DNA of 64,000 nt. Origin: Capnocytophaga bilenii. Its GTDB lineage: Bacteria > Bacteroidota > Bacteroidia > Flavobacteriales > Flavobacteriaceae. The DNA lies in assembly GCF_017565765.1 (NCBI RefSeq), contig NZ_JAGDYP010000002.1:372001-436000 (forward strand), in the 5' to 3' direction. The notes under the pieces were generated by a model, which had not been told where the DNA came from, made no database searches, and saw only the letters and a list, made by a program, of their open reading frames with translations. Positions within the stretch are counted from its first letter, which is position 1; each line of letters opens with the position of its first letter. The position numbers and the translations under genes are program-made. Positions 8,989-18,154 of this stretch are shown here, in pieces.

Positions 8989-10323
8989 ATGAGCTTACAC
9001 GCAATATCACCTATTGATGGCAGATACGCCGACAAAACAGCTGCTTTGGTGCCTTTTTTCTCGGAAGGAGCACTCATTCGCTATCGTATATTGGTGGAAA
9101 TAGAGTATTTTATTGCTTTATGCGAACAGAAATTACCACAACTGAAAGATTTTCCTAAAGAACGCTATGACGAGCTGAGAACTATTTATCAGATTTTTAC
9201 TACAGATGAGGTTCTTGAAATTAAAGGTATAGAAAAGGTTACCAACCACGATGTAAAAGCGGTGGAATACTATATCAAAAAAGTATTTGATAAGCTACTG
9301 CTGAAGGGCTACAAAGAGTTTATTCACTTCGGGCTTACTTCACAAGATATCAATAATACAGCCATCCCACTGAGCATCAAAGAGGCAATGGAACAGGTGT
9401 ATTACCCATCATTGGAGCAGCTTACCGAAAAGCTAGCGCTATTGGCAGAAGATTGGGCTGATGTACCCCTATTGGCACGCACACACGGGCAACCTGCATC
9501 GCCTACGCGCTTAGGCAAAGAACTACAAGTATTTGTAGTGCGTATCAAAGAGCAATTGCGCTTGCTCAAACAAGTGCCTTTTGCAGCTAAATTCGGAGGG
9601 GCTACGGGTAATTACAATGCCCATAAAGTAGCTTATCCTCAAATAGATTGGAAAGCTTTTGGCACACACTTCGTGGAAGATGTTTTGGGGCTACATCATT
9701 CATTCCCCACTACTCAAATAGAGCATTACGACCATTTAGCAGCCCTTTTTGACGGACTAAAACGTATCAATACGATACTAATAGACCTCAATAGAGACAT
9801 CTGGACATACATCTCTATGGATTACTTCAAACAGCAGATAAAAGCAGGCGAAGTAGGTTCATCGGCGATGCCTCATAAGGTGAATCCGATAGATTTTGAA
9901 AATTCCGAAGGTAATTTGGGGATTGCGAATGCTTTGTTAGAGCATTTAGCCTCAAAACTTCCTATTTCGCGCTTGCAACGCGACCTTACTGATAGTACCG
10001 TATTGCGCAATGTAGGGGTGCCTTTTGGGCATACACTCATTGCTTTGCAATCTACCCTCAAAGGACTAAATAAGTTGCTGCTAAATGAGGCTAAAATACG
10101 CCAAGACCTCAATGAACATTGGGCTGTAGTAGCCGAAGCTATACAAACTATATTGCGCCGAGAGGGTTACCCCAATCCGTATGAAGCACTCAAAGGGCTT
10201 ACCCGTACCAATGCCGCTATCACTGCCGAAACTATTGCGCAATTTATAGATACTTTGGAGGTAAGTGAAGCTATAAAAGCCGAACTAAAAGCTATTACTC
10301 CTGAAAACTATACAGGGATATAA
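8989..10323 (+). CDS. purB: Adenylosuccinate lyase
   Basis: 444 residues of the fumarase/aspartase superfamily. It opens with the PurB-specific LHAISPIDGRYADKTAALVPFFSEGALIRYR region, has the substrate-binding loop THGQPASPTRLGKE, and the family signature GSSAMPHKVNPIDFENSEGN with the catalytic Ser. It catalyses two steps of purine synthesis, splitting SAICAR and adenylosuccinate with release of fumarate. The length fits the long E. coli-like PurB group (about 450 residues). A strong bidirectional terminator follows at 10342-10384. Confidence 0.95.
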   Translation: MSLHAISPIDGRYADKTAALVPFFSEGALIRYRILVEIEYFIALCEQKLPQLKDFPKERYDELRTIYQIFTTDEVLEIKGIEKVTNHDVKAVEYYIKKVFDKLLLKGYKEFIHFGLTSQDINNTAIPLSIKEAMEQVYYPSLEQLTEKLALLAEDWADVPLLARTHGQPASPTRLGKELQVFVVRIKEQLRLLKQVPFAAKFGGATGNYNAHKVAYPQIDWKAFGTHFVEDVLGLHHSFPTTQIEHYDHLAALFDGLKRINTILIDLNRDIWTYISMDYFKQQIKAGEVGSSAMPHKVNPIDFENSEGNLGIANALLEHLASKLPISRLQRDLTDSTVLRNVGVPFGHTLIALQSTLKGLNKLLLNEAKIRQDLNEHWAVVAEAIQTILRREGYPNPYEALKGLTRTNAAITAETIAQFIDTLEVSEAIKAELKAITPENYTGI

Positions 10324-10341
10324 CACAAATCATAACAACAA

Positions 10342-10384
10342 TAAAATAGGCTATCTGAAAACTTTCTTCAGGTAGCCTATTTTA
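10342..10384. terminator. Bidirectional rho-independent terminator between purB and secA
   Basis: A 17-bp stem (taaaataggctatctga pairing with its near-perfect complement, one G-T pair) encloses a 9-base loop. The A-rich foot on one side and T-rich foot on the other allow use from both strands, which fits the convergent purB and secA genes. Confidence 0.88.
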
Positions 10385-10404
10385 GTGTCTATGAAAAAAA
10401 CTTA

Positions 10405-13400
10405 CTATTTAGGAACGATAATCCAATCTCCGCTATCAATAAGCGAAGTAGCTTGTTTGTACTTCATTTCTTTGCGCTCACCGTTACGGATATTTTGCAC
10501 AATAACTTTATCATTACGCCCCACTTTAGGTTGCTCACGCACTATGGTTTCTACTACCGAGCGGCGTTGCGAAGCCTGTTCACCCACCTCGCGAGCGCGT
10601 TGTGCCATCTCATCACTATTGAGAGTTTCTTCCTTATTAGTTTGATAGTTGTCGCGTTGCCTTACAGGAGCGTGCGCTTCTTGTACAGGGGCGTTTTGAT
10701 TAGGCAATTCGGCTTTGAACAAGAATGATACGATTTCTTTATTCACCTTATCAATCATTGTTTTGAAAAGCTGGTAAGCCTCAAATTTGTAGATGAGTAG
10801 CGGGTCTTTCTGTTCGTGTACCGCCAATTGCACTGATTGTTTCAGTTCGTCCATTCGGCGCAAATGTGTTTTCCACTCTTCATCAATAATAGCTAAGGTG
10901 ATATTCTTCTCAAAATCACTGATGAGCTTCTTGCCTTGTGTTTCGTATGCCTCTTTTAGGTCGGTAACGATATTGAACATCTTTTGCCCATCGGTGAAAG
11001 GAACAACGATGCGCTCATAGGTATTTGAAGGGTTTTCATACACTTCTTTGATAACAGGGAAAGCCGTAGCCGCATTGCGTTCTGTTTTTTCCTGATAGTG
11101 GTTTAGCACCTCGTGGTAAAGTTTGAACGTTAAATCGTTGTTAGAACCTTTTGCAAATTCACTCTCACTGATTTGAGTCTTTAATGAGAAGTATTTAATA
11201 AGCTCAAACTCAAAGTTCTTGTAGTTATTACCACCTTTATTGTTTTCAACGATTACTTCGCAGGTATCAAATATCATATTTGCCAAATCCACCTTTAGGC
11301 GTTCGCCCTCTAAGGCGTGGCGGCGGCGTTTGTAAATCACCTCGCGTTGTGCGTTCATCACATCATCGTATTCCAACAAACGCTTACGGATACCGAAGTT
11401 GTTTTCTTCTACTTTTTTCTGAGCTGTTTCTATACGTTTGGTCATTATAGAGTGCTCTATTACATCACCTTCTTTGTGTCCTAATCTATCCATTAGGCGA
11501 GCGATGCGCTCAGAACCGAATAGGCGCATAAGGTTATCTTCCAACGACACGTAGAATAGCGAACTTCCTGGGTCACCTTGACGACCAGAACGACCACGTA
11601 ACTGACGGTCTACACGGCGTGAATCGTGTCGTTCGGTGCCTATGATAGCCAAACCGCCAGCAGCTTTCACCTCTGGGCTTAGCTTGATGTCGGTACCACG
11701 ACCCGCCATATTGGTAGCGATGGTTACTACTCCTGATTGCCCTGCTTCGGCTACAATTTCAGCTTCTTTTTTGTGTAACTTAGCGTTCAGTACATTGTGT
11801 TTTATTTTACGCATTGTAAGCATACGGCTAAGCAGTTCCGATACTTCTACAGAAGTAGTACCGATAAGCACTGGGCGACCAGCTACCGATAGTTCTACTA
11901 CTTTGTCAATTACAGCGTTGTATTTCTCGCGTTTAGTTTTATAGATAAGGTCGTTGTGGTCTTTGCGCGCAATAGGGCGGTTGGTTGGGATTTCCATTAC
12001 ATCCAACTTGTAGATTTCCCAAAACTCACCAGCCTCAGTAATCGCCGTACCTGTCATACCCGATAGCTTGCTGTACATACGGAAGTAGTTTTGCAAGGTG
12101 ATAGTAGCGTAGGTTTGGGTAGCCGCTTCAATCTTCACATTCTCTTTAGCTTCAATCGCTTGGTGCAATCCGTCAGAGTAACGTCTTCCGTCCATTATAC
12201 GACCTGTTTGCTCGTCTACGATAAGCACTTTATTGTCAATTACTACATACTCTACATCTTTTTCAAAGAGTGTGTAGGCTTTTAGCAGCTGGTTGAGGGT
12301 ATGAATACGCTCACTTTTTACGCTGAAGTCTTTAAAAAGTTTATCTTTAAGCGCGGCTTCTTCTTCAATAGGCAGTTTTTTGTTCTCTATTTCAGCAATT
12401 TCTACCCCTATATCAGGAAGTACAAAGAAATCTTTATCACCATCGTAGGCGATGTCCGCAAATCCTTTGTCGGTAAGTTCTATTTGGTTGTTCTTTTCGT
12501 CAATCACGAAGTACAATTCGGCATCCACCTTTGGCATTTCGCGATTGTTATCCTGCATATAGTAGTTTTCGGTTTTCTGTAGCAATTGTTTTACACCTTC
12601 TTCGCTAAGGAATTTGATAAGGGCATTGTTTTTAGGCAGCCCACGGTGTACGCGCAATAGGAGGAATCCCCCTTCTTTCGTATTTCCTTCAGCAATAAGT
12701 TTGCGGGCATCGGCAAGCACTTTAGTAAGATAAGTACGTTGTTTAGCTACCAAATCGGCTACTATAGGTTTAAGTTCGTTGAACTCGTGTAATTCGCCTT
12801 TAGGAGTAGGTCCTGAAATGATAAGCGGCGTACGCGCATCGTCAATAAGTACCGAGTCCACCTCATCGACAATGGCGTAGTTGTGAGCGCGTTGCACCAA
12901 GTCTTCAGAAGTGTGCGCCATATTGTCGCGCAGGTAGTCAAAACCAAATTCGTTATTAGTTCCGTAAGTGATATCGGCGTTATAAGCGTTGCGGCGAGCG
13001 GCAGAATTAGGCTGGTGATTGTCAATACAATCTACACGCAAACCGTGAAACTCAAATAGGGGTCCCATCCAAGCACTATCGCGGCGTGCGAGGTAGTCAT
13101 TGACGGTTACCAAGTGCACTCCATTGCCAGTAAGAGCGTTGAGGTATACAGGAAGCGTAGCCACGAGAGTTTTACCTTCCCCTGTTTGCATTTCGGCAAT
13201 TTTACCTTGGTGAAGCGCTATCCCCCCGATAAGTTGCACATCGTAATGCACCATATCCCAAGTAACATCTTTTCCAGCGGCATCCCAATGGTTTTTCCAG
13301 ATAGCTTTATCGCCATCAATTGATACGTAGTCGTGTGAGGCAGATAGCTCACGATCACGTTCAGTAGCTGTTACGGCAATAGTCTCGTTGTTGGCAAAGC

Positions 13401-13764
13401 GGCGTGCTGTTTCTTTCATAGTAGCAAACGCTTCAGGCAAAATTTCGTTTAGCACTTTTTCCGAAACCTGATAAGCCTCCTGACTTAGTTTGTCTATCTC
13501 CACATAGAGGTCTTCCTTAGCGTCTATGCTATCAGTAGCGTTAGCCTGCTCTTGTAAGGTAGCAATTTTGCTATCAAGAGCAGTGCGAGCTTCTTTTATT
13601 TTATTTTTAAACTCAATGGTTTTAGCTCGCAGCTCGTCATTGCTGATGTTTTCAAGTTGCCCTGCGTAAGTTTTAATTTTTTCTACTATGGGCTGAATCG
13701 CTTTTAAATCGTTTTTGGCTTTGTCGCCTACGAATATTTTTATTAGGGAATTGATAAGACTCAT
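10405..13764 (-). CDS. secA: Preprotein translocase ATPase SecA
   Basis: 1119 residues, longer than E. coli SecA (901) because of extra segments in the N-terminal half, as is typical of Bacteroidota SecA. Visible are Walker A ([14 protein letters not shown], near residue 190), the [20 protein letters not shown] Walker B region, the helicase motif [17 protein letters not shown] and the arginine-rich [14 protein letters not shown]. The C-terminus ([10 protein letters not shown]) lacks the zinc-binding Cys tail of E. coli SecA. It drives protein export through SecYEG. Its promoter is not obvious: the 5-prime region is made of the aattcaaaattcataattc repeat tract. Confidence 0.97.
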   Translation of the reverse strand: MSLINSLIKIFVGDKAKNDLKAIQPIVEKIKTYAGQLENISNDELRAKTIEFKNKIKEARTALDSKIATLQEQANATDSIDAKEDLYVEIDKLSQEAYQVSEKVLNEILPEAFATMKETARRFANNETIAVTATERDRELSASHDYVSIDGDKAIWKNHWDAAGKDVTWDMVHYDVQLIGGIALHQGKIAEMQTGEGKTLVATLPVYLNALTGNGVHLVTVNDYLARRDSAWMGPLFEFHGLRVDCIDNHQPNSAARRNAYNADITYGTNNEFGFDYLRDNMAHTSEDLVQRAHNYAIVDEVDSVLIDDARTPLIISGPTPKGELHEFNELKPIVADLVAKQRTYLTKVLADARKLIAEGNTKEGGFLLLRVHRGLPKNNALIKFLSEEGVKQLLQKTENYYMQDNNREMPKVDAELYFVIDEKNNQIELTDKGFADIAYDGDKDFFVLPDIGVEIAEIENKKLPIEEEAALKDKLFKDFSVKSERIHTLNQLLKAYTLFEKDVEYVVIDNKVLIVDEQTGRIMDGRRYSDGLHQAIEAKENVKIEAATQTYATITLQNYFRMYSKLSGMTGTAITEAGEFWEIYKLDVMEIPTNRPIARKDHNDLIYKTKREKYNAVIDKVVELSVAGRPVLIGTTSVEVSELLSRMLTMRKIKHNVLNAKLHKKEAEIVAEAGQSGVVTIATNMAGRGTDIKLSPEVKAAGGLAIIGTERHDSRRVDRQLRGRSGRQGDPGSSLFYVSLEDNLMRLFGSERIARLMDRLGHKEGDVIEHSIMTKRIETAQKKVEENNFGIRKRLLEYDDVMNAQREVIYKRRRHALEGERLKVDLANMIFDTCEVIVENNKGGNNYKNFEFELIKYFSLKTQISESEFAKGSNNDLTFKLYHEVLNHYQEKTERNAATAFPVIKEVYENPSNTYERIVVPFTDGQKMFNIVTDLKEAYETQGKKLISDFEKNITLAIIDEEWKTHLRRMDELKQSVQLAVHEQKDPLLIYKFEAYQLFKTMIDKVNKEIVSFLFKAELPNQNAPVQEAHAPVRQRDNYQTNKEETLNSDEMAQRAREVGEQASQRRSVVETIVREQPKVGRNDKVIVQNIRNGERKEMKYKQATSLIDSGDWIIVPK

Positions 13765-13866
13765 TTATATAATTATGAATTTTGAATTATGAATTATGAA
13801 ATGTCAATAAATATACCAAAGGGGGTAGAGCTGACAAATTGTCAGTTTGTTTTGTTATTTTGTTAA

Positions 13867-13899
13867 TTAAAAAAAGTCTCTCGTTGGAGACTTTTTTAA
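13867..13899 (-). terminator. Rho-independent terminator after the DUF2795 gene
   Basis: The stem ttaaaaaaagtctc / gagacttttttaa with a short loop overlaps the stop codon region of the DUF2795 gene (13896). The T-run serves the minus strand and, mirrored, the plus strand. Confidence 0.8.
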
Positions 13900-14117
13900 T
13901 ATTCATCTTCATTCCAAAGGAAATCTTCTTCAGAAGGATAATCAGGCCATATTTCATCAATAGATTCATACATATCGCCTTCGTCTTCCATTTCTTGCAG
14001 ATTTTCAACTACTTCCATAGGGGCTCCTGTACGGATAGCATAGTCTATAAGTTCGTCTTTGGTAGCAGGCCAAGGGGCATCACTTAGGTGTGAAGCGAGT
14101 TCTAACGTCCAGTACAT
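13896..14117 (-). CDS. DUF2795 family small protein (73 aa)
   Basis: A strongly acidic 73-residue protein. The first 45 residues (MYWTLELASHLSDAPWPATKDELIDYAIRTGAP...) match the short helical DUF2795 fold, in which the pattern PxPxTKxELIxYAxxxGA is conserved. In Flavobacteriia it is a single-domain protein of unknown function, commonly near secA or cobC-type genes. A -7 element lies 27 bases upstream of the ATG and a strong terminator at its end, so it is its own transcription unit. Confidence 0.8.
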   Translation of the reverse strand: MYWTLELASHLSDAPWPATKDELIDYAIRTGAPMEVVENLQEMEDEGDMYESIDEIWPDYPSEEDFLWNEDEY

Positions 14118-14143
14118 AAAGTTTGTATTTTGAAAATTTTCGG

Positions 14144-14151
14144 CAAAAGTA
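14144..14151 (-). promoter_or_regulatory. -7 element for the DUF2795 gene
   Basis: The minus strand reads TACTTTTG then C, matching TAnnTTTG, 27 bases upstream of the start codon. Confidence 0.55.
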
Positions 14152-14289
14152 ATATTTTTTATTGAGTATGCAAATTTTTCAGAAGAATTTTTTGTTTCTT
14201 GCCAAATCTCCCTATGCGCACCCCCTGCCCGTGCAGCTCACCTACCTTTCCGAACCTTCAGCGAACCTTCAGCGAAGGTTGAGAGAAGG

Positions 14290-14503
14290 ATAAGGGAAAG
14301 TAAGGAGAAAGTAAGGAGAAAGTAAGGAGAAAGTAAGGAGAAAGTAAGGAGAAAGTAAGGAGAAAGTAAGGAGAAAGTAAGGAGAAAGTAAGGGGAAGGT
14401 AAGGGGAAGGTAAGGGTAAGGGGAAGGTAAGGGGAAAGTAAGGGGAAAGTAAGGGGAAAGTAAGGGGAAAGTAAGGGGAAAGTAAGGGGAAAGTAAGGGG
14501 AAG
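14290..14503. repeat. Minisatellite: about 19 tandem 11-bp units (aaagtaaggRg)
   Basis: A purine-only run apart from one T per unit. About nine copies of aaagtaaggag pass into copies of aaggtaagggg and then aaagtaagggg, with one imperfect unit (ggtaagggtaag) near 14410. It is flanked upstream by a small repeat of ccttcagcgaa. No open frame of note crosses it. The strand asymmetry (G+A against C+T) and near-perfect units suggest recent expansion by slippage. Confidence 0.92.
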
Positions 14504-14879
14504 ATAGCCCCTTAAACCCCTTTAAATCAAAGAAACTTCAACGTTTAAAGACGTAACACCTACTTATGAAAAACTGTGTAATTAAACAATAATCGTATCC
14601 TTTATTAAGGTTTTTATAAGAAAGTATTAACAGCGTAATTTGTTGATAGTAAGTGCGTTTAAAAAAATATTTTTCTATTTGATATAGTTTGGCACGATTT
14701 TTTCATATTAAAATATGTAACGTTTGATTTACACTTGTGTATACTATAGAATAGATGAATGATGATTTCTAAATAAGATTGGTATAAAATTAAAATACTG
14801 AGAAGAAATTGCTAAAAGAAACATTGTTAGATAAGAAATCATTAAAGCGAAACATTCTGAAAAAACTAAATTACATTGT

Positions 14880-15031
14880 GTTGTTGGGAAACAACTCCTA
14901 TAGAGAACATTGCTAAAGTTTTTAATTGCTTACCAAGTCATTCATTGGGCAACTAACACGAAGTTAGTAGTAGTATTTATATTATATGCATTGAGAAAGG
15001 CTTCCTTTTTTGTGAAAGGAAGTCTTTTTTT
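14880..15031 (+). ncRNA. Candidate small RNA ending in a strong terminator
   Basis: A non-coding stretch upstream of the response regulator holds two compact hairpins, gttgtt-ggga-aacaac (about 14881-14896) and actaac-acgaa-gttagt (about 14951-14967), and then a 13-bp terminator stem with a seven-T tail (14996-15031). The terminator is not explained by any upstream protein gene on this strand: the nearest gene upstream is on the other strand. That implies a short RNA starting in the 14.7-14.9 kb region. A weak -7-like word, tacattgtg, sits just before the first hairpin. I cannot assign a family by eye. Confidence 0.45.
14996..15031 (+). terminator. Rho-independent terminator upstream of the response-regulator promoter
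   Basis: AAAGGCTTCCTTT pairs with AAAGGAAGTCTTT (one G-T pair) around a short loop, followed by T7. No protein gene upstream on this strand would need it. Confidence 0.8.
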
Positions 15032-15063
15032 ACGAATATTGTGTTTTGTATTGTTTTTTTTTG

Positions 15064-15071
15064 TACATTTG
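15064..15071 (+). promoter_or_regulatory. -7 element for the sigma-54 response regulator gene
   Basis: TACATTTG then C, a match to TAnnTTTG, with a TTTG-type -33 word (gttttgta) about 20 bases upstream. It lies inside the longer open frame starting at 15046 and so excludes that start in favour of the ATG at 15118. Confidence 0.6.
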
Positions 15072-15117
15072 CACGCTTTATAAACTTATAAATAATTTTA
15101 TTATACAACAAGCAATT

Positions 15118-16506
15118 ATGAAAAATTCCATTCTTTTAGTGGAGGACGATATAGTTTTCTCAAAGATGCTAAGTCGTTTTTTAGAACGTAATGGTTATGA
15201 TGTAATAGGGTGTTATACGCTAGAAGAAGCGGGAAAAAACCTTGATATGTCAATAAAAATGGTTTTTACAGACCTTAGATTACCCGATGGAGATGGTATC
15301 AGCTTCCTCAAACGTGTAAAAAACGCTTACCCTACAATGCCTGTAGTGGTAATGACAAGTTATGCCGAAGTATCTACAGCGGTAGAAGCTATGAAATTAG
15401 GAGCTTTTGATTATATATCGAAACCTTTTCAGCAAGAAGACGTGCTGAATGTAATAAAAAACGCCCAAAATAGTATGCACAATATAGCTACAGCGGGCAC
15501 TATTTTTACCGAAAAACCAGCCGATAATAGCGTACCTGCTAAAGTAGCCAAACTACCTGTTATAGATGACGATAACCCTTATATAGAAGGGGTAAGTGCC
15601 GCTTCTAAAAAGTTAAGCAAGTTTATCAACCTCGTAGCGCCCACCGATATGTCTGTTTTGATAATGGGTGAAAGTGGTACAGGTAAAGAAGTGGTTGCAA
15701 AATCTATCCATATGAAGAGTAGCCGCCGCAATAAGCCTTTTATACCGGTAGATTGTGGTGCTATTCCTAAAGAAATAGCAGCAAGTGAGTTTTTTGGACA
15801 CGTAAAAGGTTCGTTTACAGGAGCTATTACCGATAAAAAAGGTCATTTTGAGGAGGCTAATGGCGGTACTATCTTCCTTGATGAAGTGGGTAACCTAAGC
15901 TATGAGAACCAAATACAGCTACTGCGCGCTTTGCAAGAACGCCGTATAAAACCAATAGGTAGCTCTAAAGAAATAGAGGTAGATATCAGAGTGTTGGCAG
16001 CTACCAATGAAGATTTGTTGGAGGCTGTGAAAAAAGGCGAATTTCGCGAAGATTTGTACCATCGCTTGAATGAGTTTTCTATCAACGTGCCTTCATTGAA
16101 TGAGCGAAAAGACGACTTGATGATTTTTGCATCTTACTTTTTAGAAAAAGCGAACCAAAAATTGCATAAAAACGTGCAAGGCTTTACTGAAAAAGCAGTA
16201 CAAAAGATGTCGATGTACACTTGGGGGGGTAACTTGCGCGAACTTTCAAATATGGTGAAACGTGCCGCACTACTTGCTACGGGCAATTATATTACAGAAA
16301 ATGAGTTGCCCGATATGGTGATACACGAAACGCGTCATTTCCCTACCGAGCGATTTACTTTTTCGACTAAAGAAAATGAACGCGAACTCATTATAGGGGC
16401 ATTGCACGAAACGCAAAACAATAAGACGGAGGCTGCCAAACTATTGGGCTTTACGCGTAAGACACTTTACAACAAGCTAAAAGCGTATAATATTGACGAA
16501 TTTTAG
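15118..16506 (+). CDS. Sigma-54-dependent response regulator (NtrC family)
   Basis: 462 residues from ATG 15118; an in-frame ATG at 15046 exists but precedes the promoter. Domains: receiver (1-120) with acidic pair E9 D10 and phospho-acceptor D52 in FTDLRLPDGDG; AAA+ sigma-54 activator domain with Walker A GESGTGKE (about 184-191), the sigma-54 contact loop as GSFTGA (about 231-236, Ser in place of the usual Ala), Walker B TIFLDE; and a C-terminal Fis-type helix-turn-helix (NKTEAAKLLGFTRKTLYNKL). It activates sigma-54 promoters after phosphorylation. No histidine kinase is adjacent, so the input is unknown. A terminator follows at once. Confidence 0.93.
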   Translation: MKNSILLVEDDIVFSKMLSRFLERNGYDVIGCYTLEEAGKNLDMSIKMVFTDLRLPDGDGISFLKRVKNAYPTMPVVVMTSYAEVSTAVEAMKLGAFDYISKPFQQEDVLNVIKNAQNSMHNIATAGTIFTEKPADNSVPAKVAKLPVIDDDNPYIEGVSAASKKLSKFINLVAPTDMSVLIMGESGTGKEVVAKSIHMKSSRRNKPFIPVDCGAIPKEIAASEFFGHVKGSFTGAITDKKGHFEEANGGTIFLDEVGNLSYENQIQLLRALQERRIKPIGSSKEIEVDIRVLAATNEDLLEAVKKGEFREDLYHRLNEFSINVPSLNERKDDLMIFASYFLEKANQKLHKNVQGFTEKAVQKMSMYTWGGNLRELSNMVKRAALLATGNYITENELPDMVIHETRHFPTERFTFSTKENERELIIGALHETQNNKTEAAKLLGFTRKTLYNKLKAYNIDEF

Positions 16507-16527
16507 TATAAGACAAATAACAAATGA

Positions 16528-16575
16528 GAAATAGTAACATTGCCAAAGTTTTTTGAACTTTGGCAATGCTATTTC
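16528..16575 (+). terminator. Rho-independent terminator after the response regulator
   Basis: A long stem (gaaatag-t-aacattgccaaagtt against aactttggcaatgctatttc) with a tttt(g) loop, starting 21 bases after the stop codon. Confidence 0.8.
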
Positions 16576-16595
16576 ATTACCTTAGTAAAAAGAGA

Positions 16596-16627
16596 GAATT
16601 ATGAATTTTGAATTTTGAATTTTGAAT
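16596..16627. repeat. aattcaaaattcataattc-type tract
   Basis: Here read as gaattatgaattttgaattttgaattttgaattgg. The same tract, in either orientation, recurs next to the REP-like hairpin or at broken gene ends at about 13770, 17100, 45200, 46800, 47465, 47675, 48350, 48420 and 53320. Confidence 0.7.
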
Positions 16628-16667
16628 TGGTGGGGCGAGCAGTGATTGATTATCAGAGCGATTAAGA

Positions 16668-16826
16668 GGGTGTCCGAAAAGTTTTGTTTCGTGAGGGCGA
16701 TTTGCCAATCGCCCCTACAATGTGAATAAAAGTGATTGATTATCAGAGTAATTAACTTTGGCAAACTCTGAAAGTTTGCCAAAGTGTATGGCGCAATCAT
16801 ACTTTTAAAAACTTTTCGGACAGCTT
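16668..16826. mobile_element. MITE-like element with tgtccgaaaagtttt inverted ends
   Basis: About 160 bp. The ends gggtgtccgaaaagtttt and aaaacttttcggacagc are inverted repeats. Inside is the hairpin gggcgatttgccaatcgccc, an inverted repeat made of actttggcaaactctgaaagtttgccaaagt, and the word gtgattgattatcagag, which also occurs just outside at 16641. It has no coding capacity. Relatives are at 26294, 56757 and 58581, with partial copies at 48495 and 55925. Confidence 0.75.
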
Positions 16827-16834
16827 CTTTTTAT

Positions 16835-16880
16835 ATAGAACCTAAATTAATTGACATAGGGGAAGCCAATCAAGAATATG
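16835..16880 (+). pseudogene. Short coding relic sharing its sequence with the one at 20360-20462
   Basis: In frame this reads IEPKLIDIGEANQEYA, directly after the MITE and running into a REP-like hairpin. The same words (IEPKLIDIGEANQKYAPPFDN, then stop) end the fragment at 20360-20462. Both are C-terminal ends of the same unidentified gene. The parent protein is not recognised. Confidence 0.5.
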
Positions 16881-16882
16881 CA

Positions 16883-16914
16883 GCCCCCGCTGGCGCGAGC
16901 TTGTAGCTCGTGCC
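16883..16914. repeat. REP-like hairpin (copy 1)
   Basis: gcccccgctggcgcgagcttgtagctcgtgcc; the core gcgcgagcttgtagctcgtgc is self-complementary. Sister copies at 17128, 46764, 47431, 48317 and 48457 read gcgcaagcttgtagcttgtgc (or gcttgcagc), so base changes in one arm are matched in the other. Confidence 0.75.
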
Positions 16915-16934
16915 TATGATATTAAGAGCTTGGG

Positions 16935-17102
16935 TAATGTAGGTAATATATCAGATGGGTTGTTAAAATTTCAATAGCTTTACAATCAATACAATACAAA
17001 AGAACTGCCCTGCTATTTTCCTTTACCCATCATAGAGAAAAGAGTTTTTCAAGCAAGCCTATAAAGCGCTATAAATAGTGCGAGGGGAATTGGCAAATTA
17101 TG
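16935..17102 (+). repeat. Dispersed 165-bp non-coding repeat (copy A; copy B at 47698-47862, inverted)
   Basis: From ggtaatatatcagat to aggggaattggcaaattat this stretch aligns along its whole length with the reverse complement of 47698-47862, with scattered substitutions and a few small gaps (for example both contain catagagaaaagagtttttcaag and agtgcgaggggaattgg). Both copies lie between a REP-like hairpin or aattcaaaa tract and a broken accessory gene. No open frame is shared. Confidence 0.8.
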
Positions 17103-17127
17103 AATTTTGAATTATGAATTTTGAATT

Positions 17128-17160
17128 GGGCACAAGCTACAAGCTTGCGCCAGCGGGGGG
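17128..17160. repeat. REP-like hairpin (copy 2)
   Basis: gggcacaagctacaagcttgcgccagcggggg, the reverse complement of the consensus, preceded by a gaattttgaattatgaattttgaattg tract. It forms the broken 5-prime edge of the gene fragment that follows. Confidence 0.75.
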
Positions 17161-17456
17161 ATTATGACAACAAAATAAGAATATTTAAAGATGATTCAGA
17201 GTTAAGAAGACAATGGTTGATACGAAATGAAAGAATAGCTAACATATATCAAGTAAAATTTGAGAAACATCACATGAAAAGATCTGAAAATATACAAAAA
17301 TCTTATGAAAAGATTAAAGAGTATGATATTTTTAGATTTGAAAAATCAAAAACTGATAATATATTAGATTATCATAATAAAAGAATCTCTTTTACTCAAT
17401 GGCAAATAAAAATTATGCAGAATGAAATTGAAAAATATTACAATGATAAGGAATAA
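17159..17456 (+). pseudogene. C-terminal fragment of an unidentified protein, cut 5-prime by a REP-like repeat
   Basis: An open frame of about 98 codons, rich in Lys, Glu, Ile and Tyr, follows directly on the REP-like hairpin. Codons upstream of 17159 that keep the frame open are repeat sequence, so the nominal ATG at 17121 is not a real start. The protein ends in a charged helix (ISFTQWQIKIMQNEIEKYYNDKE). Its stop overlaps the start of the next gene by 14 bases, so the two were one operon. The pairing with a small secreted protein recalls effector-immunity pairs, but no toxin fold is recognisable. Function unknown. Confidence 0.5.
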
Positions 17457-18111
17457 AATAATATACATTGGTTGTTTATTTATATTTTTTATGGAGGGAT
17501 ATGCTCAAAAAATTGAACCTATTCCTTATAATTATCATTTGTATAAAAAAATAGATTCATCAGATGTAGTAAGCCCTTTTGATGAAATAGAAATTGCCTC
17601 TTTTGTAAAGAGGCATAAAATAAATAAAAAAGGGCAAATTTTAGAAATCCGTTTGGATGATAAACCTCAATATATAATTGAACATAATATTTCTCTTTTA
17701 AATAATTATTTTTCTAAAAAAGTAACGATTGGATTAGAAAAAGTAACAATCTTAAATGGTTATTCTGTAGAATATGAAGTGTTCTATTATCAAAAAGACA
17801 AAAGGTTAACACTGAAAAAAATAAGCTATAAAAAAGGGACGATAAATGGGGTATATATAACAAAAGATATGAACGACAATCTTTTATATAAAACCCAATT
17901 TACAGATGGTTCTGGTTACTGGAAAGATTTTTATTATGAAAGTGGAAATATAAAAGAAGAAGGCAAAGTAGAGAACAATTGCAAGGTAGGAGAGTGGAAA
18001 TACTACAACAAAAATGGCACTATTGATAGCCTAAAAATCTATTCTATAAAAGATAGTGTAGATGTCCGCTTTCCTCATTGCTTATTTAATAAAAATGAAC
18101 CTTGCTATTGA
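17443..18111 (+). CDS. Secreted protein with MORN/YwqK-like repeats (222 aa)
   Basis: The start is taken at ATG 17443, where a signal peptide begins (MIRNKIIYIGCLFIFFMEGYAQ), rather than the upstream in-frame ATG at 17422. The C-terminal half has MORN_2-type repeats of the form found in proteins named YwqK-family antitoxin: GVYITKDMNDNLLYKT, GYWKDFYYESGNIKEEGK, GEWKYYNKNGTIDSLK. Such proteins are common in Bacteroidota near polymorphic toxins, where they are suspected immunity proteins. Here it overlaps a truncated gene. Base composition is more AT-rich than the housekeeping genes. A hairpin terminator follows at 18121-18152. Confidence 0.6.
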   Translation: MIRNKIIYIGCLFIFFMEGYAQKIEPIPYNYHLYKKIDSSDVVSPFDEIEIASFVKRHKINKKGQILEIRLDDKPQYIIEHNISLLNNYFSKKVTIGLEKVTILNGYSVEYEVFYYQKDKRLTLKKISYKKGTINGVYITKDMNDNLLYKTQFTDGSGYWKDFYYESGNIKEEGKVENNCKVGEWKYYNKNGTIDSLKIYSIKDSVDVRFPHCLFNKNEPCY

Positions 18112-18120
18112 GAGAACATA

Positions 18121-18152
18121 GCTATCCAATTTTCAAGCGGATAGCCTTTTTT
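18121..18152 (+). terminator. Rho-independent terminator after the MORN-repeat gene
   Basis: gctatcc pairs with ggatagc around an 11-base loop, followed by cttttttg. Confidence 0.65.
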
Positions 18153-18154
18153 GT

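Noticed and set aside
10385-10728. Plus-strand open frames opposite the secA 3-prime end
   Set aside because: Antisense shadows of SecA with no family resemblance.
14290-14503. Possible CRISPR array
   Set aside because: The units are contiguous 11-bp repeats with no spacers, and no cas gene is nearby.
14880-15031. tracrRNA-like RNA
   Set aside because: No Cas9 gene or CRISPR repeat in the window offers an anti-repeat to match, so the candidate is left as an unassigned small RNA.
15046-15117. Upstream start for the response regulator
   Set aside because: The segment contains the TACATTTG promoter element and encodes a hydrophobic non-family extension; ATG 15118 starts the receiver domain.
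17121-17158. ATG at 17121 as start of the following frame
   Set aside because: These codons lie in the aattttgaatt tract and the REP-like hairpin, so the frame is a 5-prime truncated fragment.
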